From positions 1 to 64,000 of the forward strand of contig NZ_JPME01000031.1 of assembly GCF_000732605.1 (NCBI RefSeq): DNA of 64,000 nucleotides, given 5' to 3'. Origin of the DNA: Lacrimispora celerecrescens (GTDB lineage: Bacteria; Bacillota; Clostridia; Lachnospirales; Lachnospiraceae). This document shows positions 19,710 through 27,193 of this stretch, in pieces. Numbering within the stretch: the stretch's first letter is position 1; each line of letters begins with the position of its first letter. The notes beneath the pieces are model-generated. The model was not told where the DNA came from. It saw only the letters and a list, made by a program, of their open reading frames with translations, and searched no databases. The position numbers were made by a program, and so were the translations under genes.

Positions 19710-19743
19710 CTTACCTATCCTTTTCTTTCTATTTTCTGATTTC

Positions 19744-20553
19744 TTACGGTGTTATTTCCGGAAGTTCTCCCGGTATTATCTGCCAAAATATCGATCCGAC
19801 TTTTAATGACTCTTCGACCTGCTTATACTCGCTCTGCATTCCACCTACTTTAACATCTACTGGGACATATTTTTCCGAAGGTATAAGAGCTGTTCCCGCT
19901 GCGGTATATCCATGTGTCTGTACATCTTCCGGTGCATCCAAGGCAATTGTACCGTTAAGCCAAAGTCCGTCATTGATCCCATCTGAATAAGAAAATATAT
20001 ATTCGTCAATCCCCATCTGGTACTCTTTAAAATGAGTCGGTGATGATACACTTTCATCCCATGTCGGATCATATTCTACCACTTTCCAGTGATGCGTATC
20101 ACTGCCATAGCCAGAAATAAAAGGCTTTAACTCAACCGGCAATCCCTCTCTTGGCGGATTCTCTTTTTCCATATCCTCTTCTCTTACATCGGTTGAGTAA
20201 TTCCGGATCGGGATCGAATGCTCCGATATAGTTTGCAATTCATACTTTGCCGGTCCCCCTGTACCGGAAGGTACAGTAACATGGACTTTTGCATTTGGCA
20301 CAATTAAATTTCCATTGTCTACTGACACTTGATTCGTATCATTGGAGTCAATACTTCCACGTACTACAAATCCATATGCTAAAGGCACGGTTACCGATAT
20401 CCTTGCATCTGATTGTATCTCGACTACACTCAACCATACATTGGACGCCGGATCTTCGCTCGCTAACGTAGAAAAGCACAGACATCCTGTACATAGAAGT
20501 CCAGCTAACGTAAGTCTGATTTTATTTTTTTCCCATCGTCTTATAGGGCTCAT
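19744..20553 (-). CDS. secreted protein with WxL-like domain, minor paralogue
   Basis: 269 aa with an N-terminal signal peptide ending near STLAS. The mature part aligns with the 282-aa neighbour at 20717: SNVWLSVVEIQSDARISVTV, then YGFVVRGSIDSNDTNQV, VPNAKVHV, YELQT, and near the C-terminus KVGGMQSEYKQVEESLKVGS followed by FWQI. The order VxVPxxxxFxV, then a VxV strand, then a C-terminal W-containing strand recalls WxL cell-wall-binding domains, but that relation is inferred by eye. The start ATG 20553 follows GAGG. Likely a second subunit or cap of the same structure as its neighbour. Confidence 0.72.
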   Translation of the reverse strand: MSPIRRWEKNKIRLTLAGLLCTGCLCFSTLASEDPASNVWLSVVEIQSDARISVTVPLAYGFVVRGSIDSNDTNQVSVDNGNLIVPNAKVHVTVPSGTGGPAKYELQTISEHSIPIRNYSTDVREEDMEKENPPREGLPVELKPFISGYGSDTHHWKVVEYDPTWDESVSSPTHFKEYQMGIDEYIFSYSDGINDGLWLNGTIALDAPEDVQTHGYTAAGTALIPSEKYVPVDVKVGGMQSEYKQVEESLKVGSIFWQIIPGELPEITP

Positions 20554-20643
20554 TCATTTTCCTCTTTTCCATTATGGCTGGTTTCGGAAATCTCTTGCAA
20601 GTAAACTGCTCTTCCCTCTGCGGTTTATTTGCAACAAATCTCC

Positions 20644-20669
20644 GAAGAATCTCCTTTCGGAGATTCTTC
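20644..20669 (-). terminator. hairpin downstream of the major WxL-like gene
   Basis: A perfect 11-bp stem (GAAGAATCTCC / GGAGATTCTTC) with a 4-base loop lies between the 282-aa and 269-aa genes. The T-tract on the minus strand is weak, so partial termination or 3'-end mRNA protection is more likely than full termination. Confidence 0.5.
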
Positions 20670-20716
20670 TGGGATTTTTCTTAATCACTATTAGGGTTAT
20701 GTATGCTCTGTAAAAA

Positions 20717-21565
20717 TTAATATGGAAGGTAAGGTGCCTCAGGTGCAGTAATAACACCACCAAGATCATCACCATTAATCTCTGCACTAATTGTCCATAC
20801 GATGGTACCGACCTTGGCTGACTCTTCTACCTGCTTATATTCATTCTTTTTTCCACCTACAGAAACATCAAATTGTGCATAATAAGTCTCTCCAACTGTT
20901 GCATATTTACTATTAACATCTACATTAGCTTGTGAACCACCCAAATCTGTGTCAGGTCCAGTCAGAGCAATACCATTGGCCATCTGTAATCCGCCGTTTG
21001 CCGCTGTATCAAATGGATTACTATCAATGCTTACATTGTAGTTCTTAAAATCATTCAAGCCAGTGTTGGTACTGGTTGTATGTGTCCAGTTGTTTCTGGA
21101 TTCAAGAGTCCCTTCATTCTTGATATTTCCATTAATCGTAACTTCTAGACCTTTTCTTGTGGCACCATCATCATCAGTGTAGGTGGAATAGTTCGTAAAC
21201 GGCAACTTTCCATCCTCGACAAGATTTCCTTCTGTCTGCAGTTCATAAACTCCGCCATTTCCGCTGTTGTCTGACTCATTGATCACTTTTACCTTTACAT
21301 TTGGAAGATAAATGTCTCCGGCCGCACTGGTAACCGTACCGGTATCAGATAAATCTGTAGTACCTCTTACTACGAATGCAAACAGAGTCGGAACCTCAAC
21401 TTTTATTTTTGCATCCATGTCTTCAATAACAATACCTGCCCAAACCTCCGTGCCGGATGAGGAAGGAACAGCGCCTCCCAGATCATTCGGGCCAGCCATT
21501 GCCGGAATCACCATGCTTGCTGCCATTGCACTTGCTAATAATGCTGTTGTAAGTCTCTTCTTCAT
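20717..21565 (-). CDS. secreted protein with WxL-like domain, candidate major subunit
   Basis: 282 aa with AAGGAGAG and ATG 21565. A clean signal peptide (MKKRLTTALLASAMAASMVI...AMA) is followed by mature GPNDLGGAVPSSSGTEVWAG. The body has DAKIKVEVPTLFAFVVRGTT, then LPNVKVKVINES, YELQTEG, and near the end VSVGGKKNEYKQVEESAKVG followed by TIVWTIS, which looks like the terminal strand of a WxL domain. It has no membrane anchor or LPxTG. Hairpins flank the gene on both sides (20644-20669 and 21601-21625), suggesting separate message stability and high expression. A pilin- or coat-like subunit is inferred, and its mature N-terminus is shared with the anchored protein at 17766. Confidence 0.78.
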   Translation of the reverse strand: MKKRLTTALLASAMAASMVIPAMAGPNDLGGAVPSSSGTEVWAGIVIEDMDAKIKVEVPTLFAFVVRGTTDLSDTGTVTSAAGDIYLPNVKVKVINESDNSGNGGVYELQTEGNLVEDGKLPFTNYSTYTDDDGATRKGLEVTINGNIKNEGTLESRNNWTHTTSTNTGLNDFKNYNVSIDSNPFDTAANGGLQMANGIALTGPDTDLGGSQANVDVNSKYATVGETYYAQFDVSVGGKKNEYKQVEESAKVGTIVWTISAEINGDDLGGVITAPEAPYLPY

Positions 21566-21600
21566 TCTTCTTTCTCTCCTTTTTGATAAATTTTAGTTAT

Positions 21601-21625
21601 AATAAAAAGAGCATCTCTTTTTATT
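21601..21625 (-). terminator. hairpin at the end of the DUF11-like adhesin gene
   Basis: AATAAAAAGAG-ATG-CTCTTTTTATT on the minus strand is a perfect 11-bp stem that includes the stop codon of the upstream gene and ends in a T-rich run. It sits 36 bases before the next start, so it may act as an attenuator or RNA-processing site rather than a full stop. Confidence 0.45.
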
Positions 21626-23336
21626 CTATAGTGACCATCGGAAAGTCTACCTGATTTTCAGGCCTTTCCTGGTTGTTTACGGACCTGCTGTCATCAGCCT
21701 GCCAGTAAACCTGATTTCTGACCGGAAAATCCGGCGGTGTACAAAGAAATACTTTTACCTGAAAGATTAATTCCTTTTCTTCTCCCGGAAGGAGGCTCTT
21801 CAGGATCCAGGTAATATACTGCTGTCCATCGACAACACCATAGATCCCTTCCTCGCCTACCGAAACAAAACTAGTGCGTTCCGGAAGATAATCTCGGATA
21901 CGTACATCCTTAATCTCTTCTTCGCTGTCATTATGAAGCACCATCCGATAAGTAAGTATTTCATTCGGAAGTATCCGGGACTGTGTTCCATGACTTGCAG
22001 CAACTTCTGCGCCGAAGGAGATGTTGATATCCAATACCTCATTTGATTCCCCGGCTTCCCCTGCTGCTTGGTCATTTTGTAAATCCTGTTCCTGGGCCTG
22101 AGATTCTTCTAGCTCTTTTAATTGCGGATCTATAGCTGTCTCGGTCTCTGTCATACTTTCCGGTATCGTTACCGGAATTGCTGTTGTTTCTTTTGCTAAA
22201 ATAGTTTTTTCTCTATATGAACTCGAATTTCCCCCTGAGTCATAATCTTTTGACGGATTTATTGCTTCTGTTGTCTCTTGTTGACTGCTCTCCTCCGTCG
22301 CTGATTCTGCTTCTGTTGTTGCCTGCGAACTGCTTTCTTCCGTAGCCGGTTCTGCTTCTGTTGGCTCCTGTTTGCTGCTTTCCTCTGTAGACGATTCCGC
22401 CTCTGTTGTCTCTTGCGGGCTGCTTTCTTCTACAGACGATTCCGCCTCTGTTGTCTCCTGCGGGCTGCTTTCTTCTACAGACGATTCCGCCTCTGTTGTC
22501 TCCTGTGGACGGCTTTCTTCTACAGACGATTCCGCCTCTGTTGTCTCCTGTGGACGGCTTTCCTCTACAGTCGGTTCGCCCGCTTCTGCCGTGGTCTCCT
22601 TCTCCGGCAGCAGTACTGCCGGAATCGGTTCGTCATATCCCGGTAAATCAAATTCTATGCAAGTCGGTTCGTCTACCGGAATAAAACCACATTCATACCA
22701 GTATGTAATCGTAATACTTGAATACCTTTTTACCGCTTCTTCAAACTCGGTATAGAGGATGACGTTACTGTCCTCCGTATAGCAAAGCATTGCATCTCCA
22801 ACATGGACACCGCCGCTAAGAACTAACTCTTCCCGGAATTCACGATCCAGGGAAAGTCCTTCAATCCGTCCCAGATTCCATGAGACGCTGTCTCCGGCGC
22901 CCAATCCATAAGCCTGCGGATAAATTGTCACCTTTAACTGATGTTTAACAGCGGTATTTGACTTGATTTTCTGATTTTCTTTTAATGTTACATTCCAATG
23001 ATCACTGTCAGCGATGGCAATTCCGTTCAGCGAAACCTGAAACCAGGTGGGAATAATTGCATCCTCATTATCTGTTTCCTGTTCCAGCAGTTCCTGCAAA
23101 CTCTTCCGGTCCGAAAGGCCTGCAGATAATTGAGAAGGCAAAGATTCTTCTGCCTGTGAAGGCGTTGCCTGTGTTCTGGCTCTTTTTCCTTCTGTCTTTA
23201 CACCAAACATACTTTCTATGTGTTCCATCTCTGCAAGAGAGGCTAACGAAACGCTTCCGGCTATCAATGTTACTATTAAACCAGCACTTGCATATAGCTT
23301 TACAGTCCAACCAATTCTTTTCTGGTTTTTATTCAT
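21621..23336 (-). CDS. repeat-rich secreted adhesin with a DUF11-like domain
   Basis: 571 aa with a signal segment (about 10-35, ending SLASLAE). An N-terminal globular part (about 97-240, including WFQVSLNGIAIADSDHWNVT and GAGDSVSWNLGRIEGLSL) resembles an adhesin beta-sandwich. A Pro/Glu/Ser/Thr stalk of 15-residue units (AESSVEESSPQETTE) covers about 250-370. The C-terminal domain (about 440-560: LPNEILTYRMVLHNDSEEEI, IRDYLPERTSFVSVG, SLLPGEEKELIFQVKV) matches the DUF11 conserved-repeat pattern. There is no sorting signal and the chain ends soon after the DUF11 domain. A shaft or tip component is inferred. Confidence 0.8.
   Translation of the reverse strand: MNKNQKRIGWTVKLYASAGLIVTLIAGSVSLASLAEMEHIESMFGVKTEGKRARTQATPSQAEESLPSQLSAGLSDRKSLQELLEQETDNEDAIIPTWFQVSLNGIAIADSDHWNVTLKENQKIKSNTAVKHQLKVTIYPQAYGLGAGDSVSWNLGRIEGLSLDREFREELVLSGGVHVGDAMLCYTEDSNVILYTEFEEAVKRYSSITITYWYECGFIPVDEPTCIEFDLPGYDEPIPAVLLPEKETTAEAGEPTVEESRPQETTEAESSVEESRPQETTEAESSVEESSPQETTEAESSVEESSPQETTEAESSTEESSKQEPTEAEPATEESSSQATTEAESATEESSQQETTEAINPSKDYDSGGNSSSYREKTILAKETTAIPVTIPESMTETETAIDPQLKELEESQAQEQDLQNDQAAGEAGESNEVLDINISFGAEVAASHGTQSRILPNEILTYRMVLHNDSEEEIKDVRIRDYLPERTSFVSVGEEGIYGVVDGQQYITWILKSLLPGEEKELIFQVKVFLCTPPDFPVRNQVYWQADDSRSVNNQERPENQVDFPMVTIE
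22255..22590. repeat. 45-bp tandem repeats in the adhesin stalk
   Basis: Seven to eight 45-bp units, the central four nearly identical (contain ACAGACGATTCCGCCTCTGT), code AESSVEES(R/S)PQETTE. The frame is kept, so stalk length can vary by slippage. Confidence 0.9.
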
Positions 23337-23359
23337 ATCTTCACCTCTGGATTACACGA

Positions 23360-23494
23360 TTAAAACTGCGCCACTACGCCCATTTCATTTTCTTCTTTTA
23401 CAATGCTGCCTAAACCGTCCAGATCTTTGACCTTTTTGTTGCTGCTTGTAACGATGTAGATTGCAACCGGAATGCTGCATACCAGAATAATCAA
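23360..23494 (-). CDS. possible 44-aa single-pass membrane peptide
   Basis: A short frame between two locus genes codes LIILVCSIPVAIYIVTSS, then a charged tail NKKVKDLDGLGSIVKEENEM and VVAQF. It looks like one membrane helix with a cytoplasmic tail. The only usual start codon is TTG 23494. The open frame extends upstream to a stop overlapping the end of the 179-aa gene, and no good ribosome site was found. Translation by coupling is possible. It would otherwise leave a 180-base gap in a tight operon. Confidence 0.4.
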   Translation of the reverse strand: MIILVCSIPVAIYIVTSSNKKVKDLDGLGSIVKEENEMGVVAQF

Positions 23495-23514
23495 TTCAAT
23501 TATATTACTGATTG

Positions 23515-24054
23515 TTATAAGCCCTCACCCCCTCTTCGCTTCTTTGCGGCACTTTCTCTTTTGTACCAGTTGAAAACCAAACTATTGTACCAAAGAGCTG
23601 CTGCCGCCCACATCCAGACACCTCCAACCGATGATGATAATAGATAATCCATCTGATTGATGCCAGGCTTCCCAGACTTCTCTTCCTGAATAGAATCGGA
23701 GTCTTGAGAAGACGACTCTATTCTGATCGTCCTTACCTCGGCCCGATGGCAGATCTGACACTCTCTCCGTTCAATCCTTATCTTTGATTCCGGCCTTTCT
23801 TCTATTGTTTTCCAGTCGTCATATTTATGACCGGTTGCCGGCAGATATTCAATATAAGTATATCCACACAATGTACAGACATTTTCAACTTGACCTTCTG
23901 ACTCTTCTGAGTTTAATACCAATATATGGCTTTCAAATTCATGCTGCGGGCCGCCGGTACAAGCAGGTTGCGTATCCGCATATCCGACTGTGCAACATAG
24001 GATTGTAATCAACAGCGTCCCCAGCAAAGTAAGAAGTTTTTTTCTTAATTGCAA
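23515..24054 (-). CDS. exported Cys-pair membrane protein, first gene of the surface locus
   Basis: 179 aa, TTG 24054 after GGGGGCAGG. A signal peptide (about 1-26, ending VGYAD) precedes two CxxC pairs, VCTLCGYTYIEYLPATGHKY and RRECQICHRAEV. These form one and a half units of the extracellular C-x-x-C-G...LPATGH...W repeat seen in clostridial surface proteins, probably metal-binding or disulfide-stabilised. A C-terminal membrane helix (VGGVWMWAAAALWYNSLVF) and RESAAKKRR tail anchor it. The order resembles a sorting signal, but no LPxTG precedes the helix. The LPATG here belongs to the repeat. Confidence 0.75.
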   Translation of the reverse strand: MQLRKKLLTLLGTLLITILCCTVGYADTQPACTGGPQHEFESHILVLNSEESEGQVENVCTLCGYTYIEYLPATGHKYDDWKTIEERPESKIRIERRECQICHRAEVRTIRIESSSQDSDSIQEEKSGKPGINQMDYLLSSSVGGVWMWAAAALWYNSLVFNWYKRESAAKKRRGGEGL

Positions 24055-24080
24055 TTACCTGCCCCCTATCCTGCCTTTTA

Positions 24081-24174
24081 AAATAACCAGATAGTTGTAA
24101 ACATTTTATCTATATGTAGACCTTGGTTATTTCCCTTGTTTGGATGAACAAGTACTCTCGGCATTACTGTACTT
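24081..24174. promoter_or_regulatory. two inverted repeats in the leader of the surface operon
   Basis: The 175 bases between the LytTR gene and the surface genes hold a 9-bp inverted repeat AAATAACCA (24081-24089) / TGGTTATTT (24124-24132) and a 6-bp one AAGTAC (24150-24155) / GTACTT (24169-24174). They are candidate regulator sites. A convincing LytTR direct repeat was not identified. Confidence 0.4.
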
Positions 24175-24229
24175 CATTTTTCTCATCATGTATTAATTAA
24201 TGGATAAACAGCAGTTTTTTTGCTCCAAA

Positions 24230-24955
24230 CTACACTACTGTTCTTGCTTCCGTGTATGCGTCTATTTCCCGTTTCAAGTCTGCGTAATAGTATCTCCCTA
24301 CTGGCAATACAACTCCCGTATCCAAAGTTATTTCTTTAAATGAAATATTTCTGATATGAGATATTGCCGCCACATAAGATTTATGGACTCTTACAAAACC
24401 ATAATCCTTTAATCTTAATTCAATTTTTCCTATAGTCGAATAAAAGTGAAACTGGTCATTATCGTAGTAAACAGTCACAATTCGTTTTACAACTTCAAAG
24501 TAATGTATCTTTTTTATCTCAATCTTTCGGAATTCACCGGCGCCTGTACACATAATGTATTCCGCTTGTTTTTCTTGCACTGATTTTACTGCCCGTATGA
24601 AAATATCTTCGAATTTCTTTACTGTTGTTTCTCCTTTTACTACATAATGCAACGCTCTTACATCAAACGCTGTTGTATAAAAATCTTTCGAAACAGTAAA
24701 AAAAACGATTTCACTGTTATAACCCTGGCCTCTCAGCTTTCCGGCGACCTCATCCCCCTGAATCCCGTTCATTCTCATATCCAGATAAATAATGTCCGGA
24801 TAATTCTTGGGATCCTGCAGGTGGAATAACAGTTCTTCACCTTTGTGATATAAAGAAAGCACCACATCGACTTGATGAATTGACGCTAACTGTTCCAACT
24901 GCTTTTTACAATGTTCCAGTTCCTGTTCATTATCATCACATATTGCAATAATCAC
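24230..24955 (-). CDS. LytTR-family response regulator (AgrA/LytR type)
   Basis: 241 aa, GTG 24955 after AGAGGGG. The receiver domain (1-125) has the acidic pair ICDDNE and phosphoacceptor Asp59 in IIYLDMRM. The LytTR DNA-binding domain (about 135-235) has IKKIHYFEVVKRIVTVYY, FVRVHKSYVAAISHIRNIS and VLPVGRYYYADL. Such regulators control surface structures, quorum responses and bacteriocins. No histidine kinase is encoded within the window, so it is an orphan here. It is directly upstream of and co-oriented with the surface operon and is its likely regulator. Confidence 0.92.
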   Translation of the reverse strand: MIIAICDDNEQELEHCKKQLEQLASIHQVDVVLSLYHKGEELLFHLQDPKNYPDIIYLDMRMNGIQGDEVAGKLRGQGYNSEIVFFTVSKDFYTTAFDVRALHYVVKGETTVKKFEDIFIRAVKSVQEKQAEYIMCTGAGEFRKIEIKKIHYFEVVKRIVTVYYDNDQFHFYSTIGKIELRLKDYGFVRVHKSYVAAISHIRNISFKEITLDTGVVLPVGRYYYADLKREIDAYTEARTVV

Positions 24956-25348
24956 GTTTTAACCCCTCTTTCAGTCAAGTATCATTTTATAAATACTTGC
25001 AATCCATTGTTCTGGAATAACCGATATCCGTTCTTAGCCTGGCCATATTTAGATATGGAAACAGATATTCTATATGGCTTTGGTTCGGCCCTGCTGAATA
25101 GCAATTCAACATTCTGAATTATTCTCACTTAGTATATTAAAAATGGATTCTACTGGAATTATATTGTTCTCAAATTGCGTTTTGTTGTTCTTAATTGCAT
25201 TTGCCTGTATTATCCGATATCGGACATTGAAATACTCTCTTTTTCTAAAAAAAGAGAACGGTTACTAAGCCGTTCTCCATTTTTACATTATCTGATGATA
25301 AAGTAAGATATTCATACTATAAAAGATTACAAATCAACGGATCAAGAT
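24956..25348. other. AT-rich gap between LytTR gene and ABC exporter
   Basis: Contains the terminator of the exporter operon (25247-25277), a perfect 12-bp palindrome TCCGATATCGGA (25213-25224) and presumably the LytTR gene promoter, which was not resolved. No coding frame looks real. Confidence 0.5.
25247..25277 (-). terminator. bidirectional intrinsic terminator after the ABC exporter genes
   Basis: An 8-bp stem GAGAACGG / CCGTTCTC with an 8-base loop. On the minus strand it is followed by seven Ts, and on the plus strand by CATTTTT. It lies about 70 bases after the exporter stop. Confidence 0.8.
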
Positions 25349-27193
25349 CTATGCAGCAGGTTCAAACTGGCTGTTGTAAAGTTCCGCATAGAAGCCTCCC
25401 TTTTCTAGCAGTTCCTTATGATTGCCACTTTCGATAATGTCCCCATCTTTCATGACCAGAATCAGGTCTGCATTTTTGATGGTGGACAGGCGGTGTGCGA
25501 TGACAAAGGATGTGCGTCCTACCGTCAGCTTATCCATAGCTTCCTGAATCAAGATTTCGGTGCGTGTGTCCACAGAACTTGTTGCTTCGTCCAGAATCAG
25601 CATGGGAGCGTTTTGGATCATCGCTCTGGCAATCGTAACAAGCTGTTTCTGTCCCTGTGAAAGACTTGCCCTGTCATTTAACAATGTGTCATACCCTTGC
25701 GGCAAAGTTCTAATAAAATGATGAAGGCCTACTGCCTTGCAAGCAGCAACTACCTGTTCATCTGTCACCCCCGGCTTGCTATAGATTATATTTTCCTTGA
25801 TGGTGCCTTCAAAAAGCCATGTATCCTGTAATACCATACAAAATTGCTCATGGACATTCTCTCTTGGCACCTGGCTGATTGGAATGCCATCAAGCAATAT
25901 TTCTCCACCGTCCAGTTCATAAAAACGCATCAGCAGATTGACCATTGTTGTTTTTCCTGCACCGGTCGGTCCTACAATGGCTATCTTCTGACCGGCTTTA
26001 ATTTGAGTTGAAAAGTCATTGATAATCGTTTTTTCTTGGGTATATCCAAACTTCACATGACGGAATTCCACATCACCTTTCACATTGGTGAGCTTCTTTA
26101 CTTTTTGACTCTCGTCAGACAGCTCTTCCTCATCAAAGAACTCAAACACGCGCTCACTGGCAGCAGCGGTTCTTTGCAGGTTCTGGAATGCCTGAGCAAT
26201 TTGTGACAGCGGTTGGGTAAACAAGCGGATATACAACATAAAGGCTACGATCACGCCGAAGCTTATGGTACCGTTCATAGCCAGCGCCGCACCTACCACA
26301 CAGACTGCCACATATCCGAAGTTTCCGATAAATGTCATAAGCGGCATCATCAATCCGGACATAAACTGGCTCTTCCAGCCACTGTTATACAGGCTCTCGT
26401 TTACATTCTCAAAAAAACATCTGGCCTCTTTTCCACCGTTATAAGCCTTTACCACATTATGGCCGGAATAAACTTCTTCAATATGACCATTAGCGACACC
26501 CAGATCTTCTTGCTGCTGAACGAAATATTTCTGCGATTTTGACATGATAACACCCATGATAACAAACCCCAAAATACTCGATCCTACGGCAGTTAACGCC
26601 ATAATCCAGTTATTGTAGAACATCATAATTGCTGTACCCACAAGCATGGTAACGGATGTAACCAGATTTCCGATGCTTTGGTTCATGGTCTGACCGATGG
26701 TATCCACATCATTGGTCACCCTGCTGAGAATATCACCATAGCTTACCCGGTCAAAATATTTCAAAGGCAGCTTATTGATTTTTTGTGATATACCGGTACG
26801 CATATTTTTGCTTATTTTTTGTGTTACAGTTGCCATCATAAAACTTTGAATAAAGTTGAGGAGCGCTGAACCTGTGTATAATGCCACCAACAGTAATGCA
26901 ATGCTTTTTACTATACCAAAATCAATCGCACCAGCAACCGGAACGCCATTGATCAACGAAGGTAATCCTTTCATAATCTCGTTGGTCATATCTTTCAGTT
27001 TATCCGGGCCGATGATTTGCAGCACCGTTCCGATTGCCGCCATAACAAGAGCGGCAATTACTGCAGGCATATAATTATTACAATAGGCAATCAGTTTTCC
27101 CCATGTCTTTTTAAAATCTTTTGGCTTTTCGACAGCCCCCTGTCCCATAGGACCTCCGGCCATCGGCTTTCTGTTCGTTCTTTGTTCACTCAT
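25349..27193 (-). CDS. ABC exporter half-transporter (permease-ATPase), catalytic-site partner
   Basis: 614 aa. The exporter-type membrane domain (about 40-330, six helices) is followed by an ATPase domain with Walker A GPTGAGKTT, signature LSQGQKQ and Walker B MLILDEATSSVD (intact catalytic Glu), then the switch HRLST. It pairs with the next half-transporter, whose stop codon overlaps its start by four bases. Together with a MarR regulator upstream this is the usual layout of multidrug or peptide/lipid exporters of the heterodimeric BmrCD/TM287-288 kind. The substrate cannot be told. Confidence 0.92.
   Translation of the reverse strand: MSEQRTNRKPMAGGPMGQGAVEKPKDFKKTWGKLIAYCNNYMPAVIAALVMAAIGTVLQIIGPDKLKDMTNEIMKGLPSLINGVPVAGAIDFGIVKSIALLLVALYTGSALLNFIQSFMMATVTQKISKNMRTGISQKINKLPLKYFDRVSYGDILSRVTNDVDTIGQTMNQSIGNLVTSVTMLVGTAIMMFYNNWIMALTAVGSSILGFVIMGVIMSKSQKYFVQQQEDLGVANGHIEEVYSGHNVVKAYNGGKEARCFFENVNESLYNSGWKSQFMSGLMMPLMTFIGNFGYVAVCVVGAALAMNGTISFGVIVAFMLYIRLFTQPLSQIAQAFQNLQRTAAASERVFEFFDEEELSDESQKVKKLTNVKGDVEFRHVKFGYTQEKTIINDFSTQIKAGQKIAIVGPTGAGKTTMVNLLMRFYELDGGEILLDGIPISQVPRENVHEQFCMVLQDTWLFEGTIKENIIYSKPGVTDEQVVAACKAVGLHHFIRTLPQGYDTLLNDRASLSQGQKQLVTIARAMIQNAPMLILDEATSSVDTRTEILIQEAMDKLTVGRTSFVIAHRLSTIKNADLILVMKDGDIIESGNHKELLEKGGFYAELYNSQFEPAA

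Noticed and set aside
22372-22755. Plus-strand repeat frames opposite the adhesin stalk
   Set aside because: They arise from the 45-bp repeats read on the other strand; the minus-strand frame has signal peptide, domain structure and full length.
23515-24054. LPATG in the Cys-pair protein as a sortase signal
   Set aside because: It lies mid-protein, is part of the common LPATGH repeat in clostridial extracellular domains and is not followed by the membrane helix and basic tail.
24081-24132. LytTR binding site
   Set aside because: The inverted repeat does not match the direct-repeat pattern known for LytTR proteins, so only a generic operator candidate is reported.
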